A DNA stretch of 64,000 nucleotides. Source: Streptomyces albiflavescens (GTDB lineage: Bacteria > Actinomycetota > Actinomycetes > Streptomycetales > Streptomycetaceae). The first letter of the stretch is position 1. Each line of letters starts with the position of its first letter. Under the pieces are notes generated by a model, which was not told the origin of the DNA, made no database searches, and worked only from the letters and a program-made list of their open reading frames with translations. The translations under genes were made by a program, and so were the position numbers. Positions 34,475 to 42,461 of the stretch are shown here, piece after piece. The stretch is from NCBI RefSeq assembly GCF_014645835.1, contig NZ_BMMM01000001.1, forward strand, positions 855,962-919,961. The letters run 5' to 3'.

Positions 34475-36319
34475 ATGACTGAACTGCACGAAAGTGCGGG
34501 GACGGGCCCCGGCGACGCGCACTTCGCGGTCTTCACGGACCGTGCGGACGCGGCCGCCGTGGCCCGCTCCTTCGCCCGCCCCGGAAGCCGGACCCTCGCG
34601 CATGCGTCGGGCCGGCCCTGGCTGGTCGGCCACTGGCACGAGGACGAGGTCATCACGGCCAACGCCGGCGGTGCCTCCGTCGCCGTCGTCGGCTGCTGCC
34701 CGATCCAAGCCGACGACCTGCGGCGCCGGGTCGCACGGCTGCGTGATCTCGCGGAGCTCGACGCACTGGCCCATTCCCTCCCCGGCAGCTTCCACCTCGT
34801 CGCCGCCCTCGACGGACAGATCAGAGTGCAGGGCACCGCCTCCGGACTGCGCCTCGTCTTCCACGCGGAGATCGACGGCGTGCGGGTGGCCGCTACCCGA
34901 GCCGACACGCTCGCCGCCGTCCTGGGCCTCGACCCCGACGTGGAGGAACTGGCCGTAAGGCTGCTGTGGCCCGCCCCGTATCCGCTCTCCGAGACGTCCC
35001 TGTGGCGTGCGATCACCGCCGTTCCTCCGCAAGACGCCGTGGTCATCGCCGCGGAAGGCCGCGGCGTACGGCACACCCGGTGGTGGACGCCGCCGGAGCC
35101 GGTCCGGCCGCTTGCCGAAGCGGCGCCCCTGATCCGGAAGGCACTGGAGGAGGCCGTCGGCGCGCGTACCCTTCAGGGCGGCGTGGTGAGCTGCGACCTG
35201 TCCGGCGGCCTGGACTCGACCTCCGTCTGCTTCCTGGCCGACCGCTCCCCGGCCCGCGTGGTGGCCAGTACGTGGCCGGGACGCGATCCGGCGGACACCG
35301 ACCTGCACTGGGCCGAGCGGGCGATGGGGTACCTCCCGGACGTCGAGCACGTGGTCTGGGACGCCGACGCCTCGCCGCTGGTCTACGAGGACCTGCTCGG
35401 TATCGACGACCTCCTCGACGAGCCCACCATCGGCGTCATGGACCGCTCCCGGGTCCTGCACCATCTGCCCGGCCTCGCCGCACGCGGCAGCCGGTTGCAC
35501 CTGACCGGCATCGGCGGCGACCACGTGGCATGGTGCTCCGAGGCGTACTACCACCGCCTGCTGCGCACCAGTCCGCTGTTCGCCCTCCGACAGTTGCGTG
35601 GGTTCCGGGCGCTGTGGCAGTGGCCGCTCGGCGGCACAGTCCGCGCTCTCGCCGACTCCCGGCCGTACGGCAAGTGGCTCGCCGACGCCGCCGGCCACCT
35701 ACGCGGCCCGTTGGCCCCGTCCGTCTCAACAGGTCTCGGCTGGGGCATGGCCCCGCGCCTGTTCGACTGGGTGACTCCCGAGGCCGAACGACTGGCCCGC
35801 CGGGCATTGCTCGGTGCCGCGGCGACGGCCTCGCCGCTGCATCCGGACCGTGGACTGCACGCCGACCTGGAGCAGATCCGCTCGTGCACCCGCGTCATCC
35901 GGCAGTGGGACCGGATGGCGGCCCGCGCCGGCCTGCCGATGGCCTCTCCCTTCCTCGACGACCGCGTCATCGAGGCGTGTCTCGCCGTACGCCCGAGCGA
36001 GCGCGTCACGCCCTGGCAGTACAAGCCCGTCCTGAGCGCCGCGATGCGCGGGATCGTGCCTGACGCCTGCCTGCGGCGGGCCAACAAGGCCACGGCCGCC
36101 ATGGATGCCTCCAACGGGCTGCGCCAACACCGCGCCGACCTGCTGGCCCTGTGGGAGGACTCGCGGCTGGAGGAGTTGGGCTTGGTGGACGGCGCCGAGC
36201 TCCGCCGCCTCGCCCGGCGGCCCGCCTCCCCGGGGTTGTCCGACGCCATCCTCTACTCCACGATCGCCGCCGAGGTGTGGCTCCGGGGTCTTGCCCGCAG
36301 CCACACCCGTGTCCCATGA
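34475..36319 (+). CDS. Lasso peptide cyclase (asparagine-synthetase-like, C protein)
   Basis: The product is 614 residues. The N-terminal third is a degenerate glutaminase-like domain. The C-terminal AANH/asparagine-synthetase domain has the PP-loop SGGLDS at about 243-248 (CDLSGGLDSTSVCFLA). Near the C-terminus are FLDDRVIEACLAV and WQYKPVLSAAMRGIVP, typical of class B asparagine synthetases and lasso cyclases. It should adenylate the Asp8 side chain of the core and join it to the freed N-terminus. The gene follows the precursor by 25 bp. The start ATG 34475 has no strong RBS. Confidence 0.93.
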   Translation: MTELHESAGTGPGDAHFAVFTDRADAAAVARSFARPGSRTLAHASGRPWLVGHWHEDEVITANAGGASVAVVGCCPIQADDLRRRVARLRDLAELDALAHSLPGSFHLVAALDGQIRVQGTASGLRLVFHAEIDGVRVAATRADTLAAVLGLDPDVEELAVRLLWPAPYPLSETSLWRAITAVPPQDAVVIAAEGRGVRHTRWWTPPEPVRPLAEAAPLIRKALEEAVGARTLQGGVVSCDLSGGLDSTSVCFLADRSPARVVASTWPGRDPADTDLHWAERAMGYLPDVEHVVWDADASPLVYEDLLGIDDLLDEPTIGVMDRSRVLHHLPGLAARGSRLHLTGIGGDHVAWCSEAYYHRLLRTSPLFALRQLRGFRALWQWPLGGTVRALADSRPYGKWLADAAGHLRGPLAPSVSTGLGWGMAPRLFDWVTPEAERLARRALLGAAATASPLHPDRGLHADLEQIRSCTRVIRQWDRMAARAGLPMASPFLDDRVIEACLAVRPSERVTPWQYKPVLSAAMRGIVPDACLRRANKATAAMDASNGLRQHRADLLALWEDSRLEELGLVDGAELRRLARRPASPGLSDAILYSTIAAEVWLRGLARSHTRVP

Positions 36320-36354
36320 CCCTGACCACATCCCCATGTCAGAAAGGCCCTCAT

Positions 36355-36609
36355 ATGCCCCTGCGGTTCGGCGACGACGTCTCCACGGCCGAGACCGACT
36401 ACGGCACAGTGCTGCTGGACGAACGGGCCGGCGCCTACTGGGAGTTGAACCCGACTGCCACTCTCGTGGTGCGGACGCTGCTCGACGGCGGCGAGGAAGC
36501 GGACGCGGCCGCCGCCCTGGTCCAGGAGTTCGACATCGACCAGGCACAGGCCCTGCAGGACGTCGGGACGCTCGTACGGCAGCTGCGCAGCTCGGGGCTC
36601 GCCTCATGA
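36355..36609 (+). CDS. Lasso RRE protein (PqqD-like, B1)
   Basis: The product is 84 residues with a PqqD-like winged fold: the strands contain GTVLLDERAGAYWELN, followed by helices with LVVRTLLDGG and AAALVQEFDID. It binds the leader peptide and delivers it to the protease. I chose ATG 36355 because AGAAAGG is upstream and family members start at this point; an in-frame ATG at 36316 overlaps the cyclase stop and would add 13 residues. It overlaps the next gene by four bases (ATGA). Confidence 0.9.
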   Translation: MPLRFGDDVSTAETDYGTVLLDERAGAYWELNPTATLVVRTLLDGGEEADAAAALVQEFDIDQAQALQDVGTLVRQLRSSGLAS

Positions 36610-37043
36610 CGACGCCCAGCGCGCTGGAGCGACCCACCGGTGTGCCCCTGGCCCGACGCCTGGCCGCCCGCCTCGTCCTGCTCCCTGCCGTCACCTTCGC
36701 CCTGCTGCCGCCCCGCCGCATCCGCACCGTACTCGGCATCCTGCGGCACGGTGCCGCGCCCGCCACCACCGCGCAGGCCCAGAACGCGCGCGACGCCATG
36801 TGCGCCGCCAGCCTGCGCTGCGCCGGGCCGAAGGGGTGTCTGCCGCGCTCCTTGGGGGCCGCACTACTGTGCCGGCTCGGCGGAACGTGGCCGACCTGGT
36901 GCACCGGTGTACGCGTCGTCCCGCCCTTCACCGCGCACGCCTGGATCGAGGCGGAGGGCCGTCCCGTCGGCGAGGGTTTGCCGGAGGGCTACTTCGCCCG
37001 GCTGGTGGCCGTCGACCCGCTGCCACGGCCGACGGACCGATGA
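36606..37043 (+). CDS. Lasso leader peptidase (transglutaminase-like, B2)
   Basis: The product is 145 residues. The catalytic cysteine is C78 in AGPKGCLPRSL and the histidine is H111 in FTAHAWIEAEG, matching the cysteine protease B2 proteins of lasso systems (transglut_core3 family); the third acidic residue is probably in the following strand. It removes the leader after T20-G21 so the cyclase can act on the core N-terminus. The ATG overlaps the B1 stop, and its own stop overlaps the ABC transporter start, giving a tightly coupled B1-B2-D unit. Confidence 0.92.
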   Translation: MTTPSALERPTGVPLARRLAARLVLLPAVTFALLPPRRIRTVLGILRHGAAPATTAQAQNARDAMCAASLRCAGPKGCLPRSLGAALLCRLGGTWPTWCTGVRVVPPFTAHAWIEAEGRPVGEGLPEGYFARLVAVDPLPRPTDR

Positions 37044-38893
37044 CCGGCGCGACGGTGCTGCACGGCGACCGGGCCGCGGCTGCCGAGGGTGACAAGTCCA
37101 CCCGCGCGGCGGTGGCCACGATGTACCGGCTCACCACCGGGCACCGGAGCGCCATCGCCGTCGCCACCGTATTGACCCTCATGGGCTCCGCCCTGGGACT
37201 GGCCCAGCCGCTCGTCGCCAAGCACGTCGTGGACGCGAGCGGCCGCGGACAGGTCATCTGGCCGCTGCTGGGCCTGCTCGGCGCGCTGTTCGTCATCGAG
37301 GCGGCGACGGGAGCTGCGGGGCGCTTCATTCTGGAACGGACGGGCGAAGGCGTCGTACAGCAGCTCCGTCACAGGCTGGTGGGACAGCTGCTCCGGCTGG
37401 AGATGAGGGAATACGACCGCCACCGGGGCGGCGACCTCATCTCCCGGGTGACGGCCGACACCACCCTGCTCCGGGAGGTCGTGTCGCAGGCCCTGGTCGA
37501 TCTGGTGACGGGGAGCCTTGTCGCCGCCGGGGCGATCATCCTCATGGCGTGGCTGGACCCCTTGCTGCTGATCCTGGTCGCTGTCACCGTGGCATCGGCG
37601 GCCGTGGTCGTCGCGTCGCTGCTCACGGGTATCAGATGCGCGTCCGAACACATGCAGGACTCGGTCGGTGCCATCGCCGCCGATCTGGAACGCGCCCTCG
37701 GCGCCCTTCCGATGGTCCGCGTGCACCGCGCCGAGGAGCGCGAGGGGGCCGGCATCGGTGCGCGCGTCGATGCGGCCTACGGCGCGGGGGTACGCACCGC
37801 GAAACTCGCCTCCGTCATGAGCTCCGCCGTCGAACTCGCCGTCCAGGGCTCCTTCCTCATCGTCCTGGTCGTCGGCGGCCTGCGCGTCAACGGCCACGCC
37901 GGCTCCCTCGGCGACCTCGTCGCCTTCCTGCTGTACGCCTCGTATCTCGTCCTGCCGCTGTCCTCCGTCTTCCGTGCCGTGGGTCTCGTCCAACGTGGAA
38001 TGGGCGCCTACCAGCGCATCGACGAGGCGCTCTGCCTGCCTGTCGAGCCCACCGCGCCCCAGATCCCGAGAGATCGCACACCCACACCGAGGCCGCCCAG
38101 GCCGTCCTTCACTCGCGAACAGCCCGCCCTCGCCCTGCGCGACGTCCACTTCGGCTACGACCCGGAACGGCCGGTCCTCCGCGGCGTTTCGTTCGCCGTC
38201 CAGCACCGCCGCCACGTGGCCCTGGTGGGCCGGTCCGGAGCCGGCAAGAGCACGGTGTTCGCCCTGGTGGCGAGGTTCTACGAGCCGGACGCGGGCACCG
38301 TCCTCTTCGACGGACGGCCCGCGACCGAACTCACCCGTGACGCATGCCGTCGACGCATCGCCGTCGTCGACCAGAACACCCACGTCGTCCACGGCAGCCT
38401 GCGCGGCAACATCACCTACGCCGTGCCCGACGCCACGGAATCGGAGATCCGGCGCGTCGTCGAACTGACCCGACTCGAAGAAGTCGTCGACCGGCTGCCC
38501 GGCGGCCTGGACGCTGTCATCGGCGAACGCGGCAGCACCCTCTCCGGCGGCGAACGCCAACGCGTCGCCCTCGCCCGCGCGTTGCTGGCCCGCCCCTCAC
38601 TGCTCCTGCTGGACGAGCCCACCTCCCACCTCGACGCGATCAATGAATCGGCGCTCGCCACCGTCATGAAGGACGTAGCCCAGGAGTGCGCCCTGCTGGT
38701 CATCGCCCACCGCCTCTCCACCGTGCAGCACGCCGACCACATCCTGGTGCTGCAGGACGGCCGCACCACCGCCGGCGGACGCCATGAGGAGTTGCTGGCA
38801 GGCAGCGACCTTTATCGCAAGCTGGCCGCGAGCCAGATGCTCCGGCCGGGCGGGGAGGCCGGGAGCGGCAACCGAGGATGGACGGACGATTGA
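37040..38893 (+). CDS. ABC transporter (fused membrane and ATPase domains), lasso peptide exporter (D protein)
   Basis: The product is 617 residues. Residues 30-330 form a six-helix ABC exporter membrane domain, including EYDRHRGGDLISRVTADT, the usual first coupling region. Residues 355-600 are the nucleotide-binding domain with Walker A GRSGAGKST near 398, signature LSGGERQRVALARAL near 500, Walker B LLLLDEPTSHLD near 522, and the switch histidine in VIAHRLST. There is no C39 peptidase domain, as expected when B2 does the cleavage. It should export the mature lasso peptide and give self-protection. The stop lies 104 bp before repeat copy C. Confidence 0.93.
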   Translation: MTGATVLHGDRAAAAEGDKSTRAAVATMYRLTTGHRSAIAVATVLTLMGSALGLAQPLVAKHVVDASGRGQVIWPLLGLLGALFVIEAATGAAGRFILERTGEGVVQQLRHRLVGQLLRLEMREYDRHRGGDLISRVTADTTLLREVVSQALVDLVTGSLVAAGAIILMAWLDPLLLILVAVTVASAAVVVASLLTGIRCASEHMQDSVGAIAADLERALGALPMVRVHRAEEREGAGIGARVDAAYGAGVRTAKLASVMSSAVELAVQGSFLIVLVVGGLRVNGHAGSLGDLVAFLLYASYLVLPLSSVFRAVGLVQRGMGAYQRIDEALCLPVEPTAPQIPRDRTPTPRPPRPSFTREQPALALRDVHFGYDPERPVLRGVSFAVQHRRHVALVGRSGAGKSTVFALVARFYEPDAGTVLFDGRPATELTRDACRRRIAVVDQNTHVVHGSLRGNITYAVPDATESEIRRVVELTRLEEVVDRLPGGLDAVIGERGSTLSGGERQRVALARALLARPSLLLLDEPTSHLDAINESALATVMKDVAQECALLVIAHRLSTVQHADHILVLQDGRTTAGGRHEELLAGSDLYRKLAASQMLRPGGEAGSGNRGWTDD

Positions 38894-38996
38894 AGCCGTC
38901 CATCCTCACGGCCCAGCCGGCCGAGATCCGGTCCGTGCACGGGCCATCCCCCCACGGTCGCGACCATTCCTGCTGGTCAACAGCCTTGCGGCTGCC

Positions 38997-39057
38997 GTAC
39001 CACCATGAGACGAAGAACCTGCTGGTGTCGTACTCGCCGAAGAAGCTGGGCTTCTTC
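38997..39057 (+). repeat. 61-bp dispersed repeat, copy C
   Basis: The plus-frame peptide is KNLLVSYSPKKLGFF. It matches copy A at 53 and copy B at 54 of 61 bases. As at copy A, a GCGCCTGAC/GTCAGGCG hairpin follows about 17 bp downstream, so the homology with A extends over roughly 115 bp. It lies immediately after the lasso transporter gene. Confidence 0.75.
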
Positions 39058-39073
39058 CAGACGCGGGAAAGGG

Positions 39074-39103
39074 CGCCTGACCAGGCAAGATGCCCGTCAG
39101 GCG
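39074..39103. terminator. Hairpin downstream of repeat copy C
   Basis: CGCCTGAC (39074-39081) pairs with GTCAGGCG (39096-39103) around a 14-base loop. It is a shorter version of the hairpin after copy A and may terminate transcription leaving the lasso operon. Confidence 0.55.
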
Positions 39104-39130
39104 TTCTCCGCAGCGCACGGCCGAGCGGTA

Positions 39131-39266
39131 AGGCGCCGTACGCCGAGGCATCGATGTAGTTCCCCGCCGCGTTGCAGAACAGATGTCCGTCGGGCGCCAC
39201 CCCGAAGGTTCGTATGTGCTCACGCACCATACGGACGAGCACAGGTGGGATAGGAACCGGCCGCGT
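39131..39266 (-). pseudogene. Remnant of a tyrosine recombinase/integrase gene
   Basis: Read on the minus strand, the segment gives VPIPPVLVRMVREHIRTFG and APDGHLFCNAAGNYIDASAYG. This is the stretch between the catalytic core motifs typical of actinomycete element and phage integrases (a PIPP..L...LR.HI pattern followed by PDGRLF). About 45 residues are recognisable. Nothing upstream or downstream on this strand continues the family, and the frame runs into repeat copy C. It is best read as a decayed integrase fragment marking a past mobile element at the edge of the lasso cassette. Confidence 0.6.
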
Positions 39267-39318
39267 GGCGTTGGCTACCGGGGACGCGGCAGCCCGCGCG
39301 AGGGACGCGATCAGCGTC

Positions 39319-39366
39319 GGCGTCCTCGCAGAGGTGTTATCAGGCGTCCTCGCAGAGGTGCTATCA
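39319..39366. repeat. Two tandem 24-bp repeats before the SpoIIE phosphatase gene
   Basis: Units 39319-39342 and 39343-39366 read GGCGTCCTCGCAGAGGTG followed by (T/C)TATCA and differ at one base. Each contains a near-palindrome CCTCGCAGAGG. They end seven bases before the ATG at 39374 and could be paired regulatory sites, or a recent slippage event. Confidence 0.7.
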
Positions 39367-39373
39367 AGGGTGT

Positions 39374-42166
39374 ATGGAAGTATTTTCCGGGCGCTCTCAG
39401 AGCCCGGAACGGCATCCGCCCGTCGGACGCTCGCGCGAACATCGCGCTTCCCCGCTGGACCTGCACAGTGCGGCCGGTCAGGTGTTCCTTCTCCAGGTCG
39501 TGATCGTGGTCCTGCTGGTCGTGGCCGCGGCGGGGGCCGTTGTGCTCCAGACGGCGGTTGACGCGGTGCAACAGGGGCGTAGGGAGTCGATCGTCGCGGC
39601 GCAGTCGTTCGCGAGCGCTCCTGGCACGGCCGCGGCGCTGCAGAGCCGGGATCCGACAGCGGTGCTCCAGCCTCGGGCCGAGGAGGCTCGGAAGCGTGCG
39701 GGCGTGGATTTTGTCGTCGCCATGAACACGGAGGGGATTCGTTATACGTATCCCTACCCGCGGGAGATCGGGAAGAAGTTCGTCGGCACCATCGCACCGG
39801 CGCTGAAGGGCCGTACCGTCGTCGAGCAGGCCGGCGGGCCGCCGCTGCCCGCGGGCAAGGGGACGGCCGTGCAGGCGGTGGTCCCCGTGACCGACTCGCA
39901 CGGCAAGGTGGTCGGCCTGGTCTCCGCCGGAATCACGGTCAAGAACGTGGCGAGACTGTGGATGCCACAGCTGCCGATCATCCTGGGCAGCGGCGCGGCC
40001 GCGCTGGCGCTGGCCGTGACGGGAACGACGCTGGTGTCCCGGCGGCTGCGGCGGCAGACGCACGGCCTGGCCCCGGCGGAGCTGGCGCAGCTGTACGAGC
40101 ACCACGACGCGGTCCTGCACGCGGTACGGGAAGGAGTGCTGATCACCGACGCCGACGGACGACTGCTGCTGGCCAACGACGAGGCGACACAGCTGCTCGG
40201 ACTGCCGGCGGACGTGCGGGGGCGCCCGGTGCGAGAGCTGGGGCTGTCGGAGCCGATCATGCGTCTGCTGTCGTCGCCGGAGGCGGTCACCGATGAGGTG
40301 CATCTCGCGGGGGACCGGTTGCTGGCGGTGAACAAGCGGCCGACGTATCCGCAGGCCGACCGGGGAGGCAGCGTGGTGACCCTGCGGGACACCACGGAGC
40401 TGGCGGCGGTCTCGGGGCGGGCCGAGGTCACGCGGGAGCGGCTGAAGCTGCTGTACGAGGCCGGGGTGGGGATCGGGACCACGCTGGAGGTGGAGCGTAC
40501 GGCCCAGGAGCTGGCCGACGTGGCGGTGCCGCAGTTCGCCGACCTCGTGACGGTGGATCTGCTCGAAGCGGTGCTGCGGGGGTGGGAGCCCACGGCGGAG
40601 GGCTGGCGGCATCTGCGCCGGGCGGCGATCGGCGGCGATCGGCGGATGTTTCCGGTGTATCCGCTGGGCCAAGTGATCACGTTCTCGCCCCGGACACCGC
40701 AGATGCGGGCGCTGCAGGAGCGACGGGTCATGCTCGAGGCGGACCTGCGGCAGGCACAGGGCTGGCGGGAACAGGATGCGGAGCGCGCCAGGAGGGCCCT
40801 GGAGCGCGGGTTGCGTTCCCTGGTGGCCGTGCCGTTGCAGGCGCGGAACGTGGCGCTGGGCGTGGCGAACTTCTACCGGACGGTGGACTCCCCGGCGTTC
40901 GAGTCGGAGGATCTCACCTTCGCGGAGGAACTGGCCGCGCGGGCGGCGGTGGCCATCGACAACGCCCGGAGGTTCACCCGGGAGCACGCGATGGCGGTGA
41001 CGCTGCAGCGCAGCCTGCTGCCGCGGGGGCAGCCGGAGCAGGACGCGCTGGAGGTGGCCTGGCGGTATCTGCCCGCGGAGGCGGGGGTGGGCGGGGACTG
41101 GTTCGACGTCATCCCGCTTCCGGGCGCTCGCGTGGCCCTGGTCATGGGGGACGTCGTCGGTCACGGACTGCACGCGGCGGCGACGATGGGCCGGCTGCGC
41201 ACCGCGGTGCACAACTTCTCCACCCTGGACCTCCCCGTGGACGAGGTGCTCGGGAACCTGGACGACCTGGTCGCCCGCATGGACGACGAGGAGAACGCCG
41301 ACAACGGCCGCGAGGGGGAGGGGGTGACCGGAGCGACGTGTCTGTACGCGGTCTACGACCCGGTGGCGGAGGCCTGCACGATGGCCCGTGCGGGACACCC
41401 GGAACCGGTGGTGGTGCGCCCGGACGGGACGGTCACCTGTCCTGACGTGCCGGCCTCGGCGCCGCTCGGCCTGGGCGGCTACCCCTTCGAGACCGCCGAG
41501 CTGTCCCTGCCGGAGGGTTCACAGCTGGTGCTGTACACCAATGGCCTCGTGGGGGACCGCACCCACGACATCGACGTCGGGATGGAGAGGCTGCGCCAGG
41601 TATTGGACGGTTCCGGGCGCCGCACTCCGGAGGAGACGTGTCAGGCGGTGATCGACGCGCTGAAGCCGTCACAGTCCTCCGACGACATCGCGCTGCTGAC
41701 GGCACGTACCCGGAAGTTCCCGCCCTCGGGTGTGGCCGTGTGGGACGTGCCGCCGGACCCGGCGGCGGTTCCCTCGGTGCGGGCGCGATGCAGGGAGACG
41801 TTGCGGGAGTGGGGACTGGAGGAGGCCGGATTCTCCACGGAACTGATCCTCAGCGAGCTGATCACGAACGCGATCCGGTACGGCTCGCCGCCGGTCGGCG
41901 TACGGCTGCTGCACGGACGCTGTCTGATCTGCGAGGTGTCGGACGGAAGCGGCACCTCGCCGCGCCTGAGGCGGGCGGCGACCACCGACGAAGGCGGGCG
42001 GGGGCTGTTCCTGGTGGCGCAGTTCGCCCAGCGATGGGGGACGCGGTACACCACCCACGGCAAGGTCATCTGGGCGGAACAGCTTCTTCACGACGGCGCA
42101 TCCGCCGCCACGGGCCTCGCACCGGTCGACTTTCTTCTCGACCAGTTCGATGATCCCGGCCCGTGA
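39374..42166 (+). CDS. Membrane sensor phosphatase: Cache-PAS-GAF-SpoIIE (PP2C)-HATPase
   Basis: The product is 930 residues. A first TM segment (about 36-60) and a second (about 198-222) enclose an extracellular Cache-like sensor domain with FVVAMNTEGIRYTYPYP. Then come a PAS domain (about 235-335, GVLITDADGRLLLANDEATQLLG), a GAF domain (about 345-540), a SpoIIE/PP2C phosphatase (about 555-770, with VGGDWFDVIPLPG and GDVVGHGLHAAATMG) and a C-terminal anti-sigma-type HATPase (about 780-910, ELITNAIRYG). It should dephosphorylate an anti-anti-sigma factor and may also bind a sigma factor. A weak AAGGG precedes the ATG. No anti-sigma partner is adjacent. Confidence 0.88.
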   Translation: MEVFSGRSQSPERHPPVGRSREHRASPLDLHSAAGQVFLLQVVIVVLLVVAAAGAVVLQTAVDAVQQGRRESIVAAQSFASAPGTAAALQSRDPTAVLQPRAEEARKRAGVDFVVAMNTEGIRYTYPYPREIGKKFVGTIAPALKGRTVVEQAGGPPLPAGKGTAVQAVVPVTDSHGKVVGLVSAGITVKNVARLWMPQLPIILGSGAAALALAVTGTTLVSRRLRRQTHGLAPAELAQLYEHHDAVLHAVREGVLITDADGRLLLANDEATQLLGLPADVRGRPVRELGLSEPIMRLLSSPEAVTDEVHLAGDRLLAVNKRPTYPQADRGGSVVTLRDTTELAAVSGRAEVTRERLKLLYEAGVGIGTTLEVERTAQELADVAVPQFADLVTVDLLEAVLRGWEPTAEGWRHLRRAAIGGDRRMFPVYPLGQVITFSPRTPQMRALQERRVMLEADLRQAQGWREQDAERARRALERGLRSLVAVPLQARNVALGVANFYRTVDSPAFESEDLTFAEELAARAAVAIDNARRFTREHAMAVTLQRSLLPRGQPEQDALEVAWRYLPAEAGVGGDWFDVIPLPGARVALVMGDVVGHGLHAAATMGRLRTAVHNFSTLDLPVDEVLGNLDDLVARMDDEENADNGREGEGVTGATCLYAVYDPVAEACTMARAGHPEPVVVRPDGTVTCPDVPASAPLGLGGYPFETAELSLPEGSQLVLYTNGLVGDRTHDIDVGMERLRQVLDGSGRRTPEETCQAVIDALKPSQSSDDIALLTARTRKFPPSGVAVWDVPPDPAAVPSVRARCRETLREWGLEEAGFSTELILSELITNAIRYGSPPVGVRLLHGRCLICEVSDGSGTSPRLRRAATTDEGGRGLFLVAQFAQRWGTRYTTHGKVIWAEQLLHDGASAATGLAPVDFLLDQFDDPGP

Positions 42167-42461
42167 GCCGGCGTTGAGAGAGCGGGGCCGGCTGCCGGCC
42201 TGTCCGGTACGCGCGGCGCCAAAACGGTGCCGCGCCCGACGGGAAGCGAGCGGACGGCGATGACAGACGTGGACGCGGGCGACGGCGACCGGCTGGCGAC
42301 GGCGGTACTGGTGCAGTACCGGATGGCCACCACCGAGCAGATGCACCGAGTGGAAAAGGGCGTCGATGCCCGGCAGAGGCGTCCTGCTGTGACGGGGCGA
42401 CGGGCTCACGCGTCTACGACCGGTCGGCGGCCAGGGTGCCCTCAAGTACTAGGGTCATCCG
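42167..42461. other. Gap with a probable replication-relaxation-gene remnant and the PMT promoter
   Basis: This 295-bp region lies between the phosphatase and mannosyltransferase genes. It contains a short coding fragment (see 42260-42376). Just before the GTG start at 42462, TACTAGGGT lies about ten bases upstream with no Shine-Dalgarno, which may mean a leaderless mRNA. Confidence 0.4.
42260..42376 (+). pseudogene. Probable N-terminal remnant of a replication-relaxation (Replic_Relax) gene
   Basis: From ATG 42260 the frame reads TDVDAGDGDRLATAVLVQY and then RMATTEQMHRV. This resembles the N-terminal winged helix of replication-relaxation proteins of actinomycete plasmids and integrative elements (an ALL..H...TTEQL.RL pattern). 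The similarity fades after about 38 residues, and the frame then runs through unrelated sequence into the mannosyltransferase gene. It is probably a truncated relic of a conjugative element. I am only moderately sure of the family. Confidence 0.4.

Larger units (their letters stand above)
38894..39373. other. Intergenic region with repeat copy C, hairpin, integrase remnant and a 24-bp tandem repeat
   Basis: This 480-bp gap contains, in order, repeat copy C, a hairpin, a minus-strand integrase fragment and two 24-bp direct repeats just before the phosphatase start. No intact gene is visible. The lasso operon ends at its left edge. Confidence 0.65.

Noticed and set aside
42167..42461. Full gene starting at 42227 or 42260 and running into the mannosyltransferase
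   Set aside because: Only the first 38 or so residues resemble a protein family; the rest is out-of-frame mannosyltransferase sequence.
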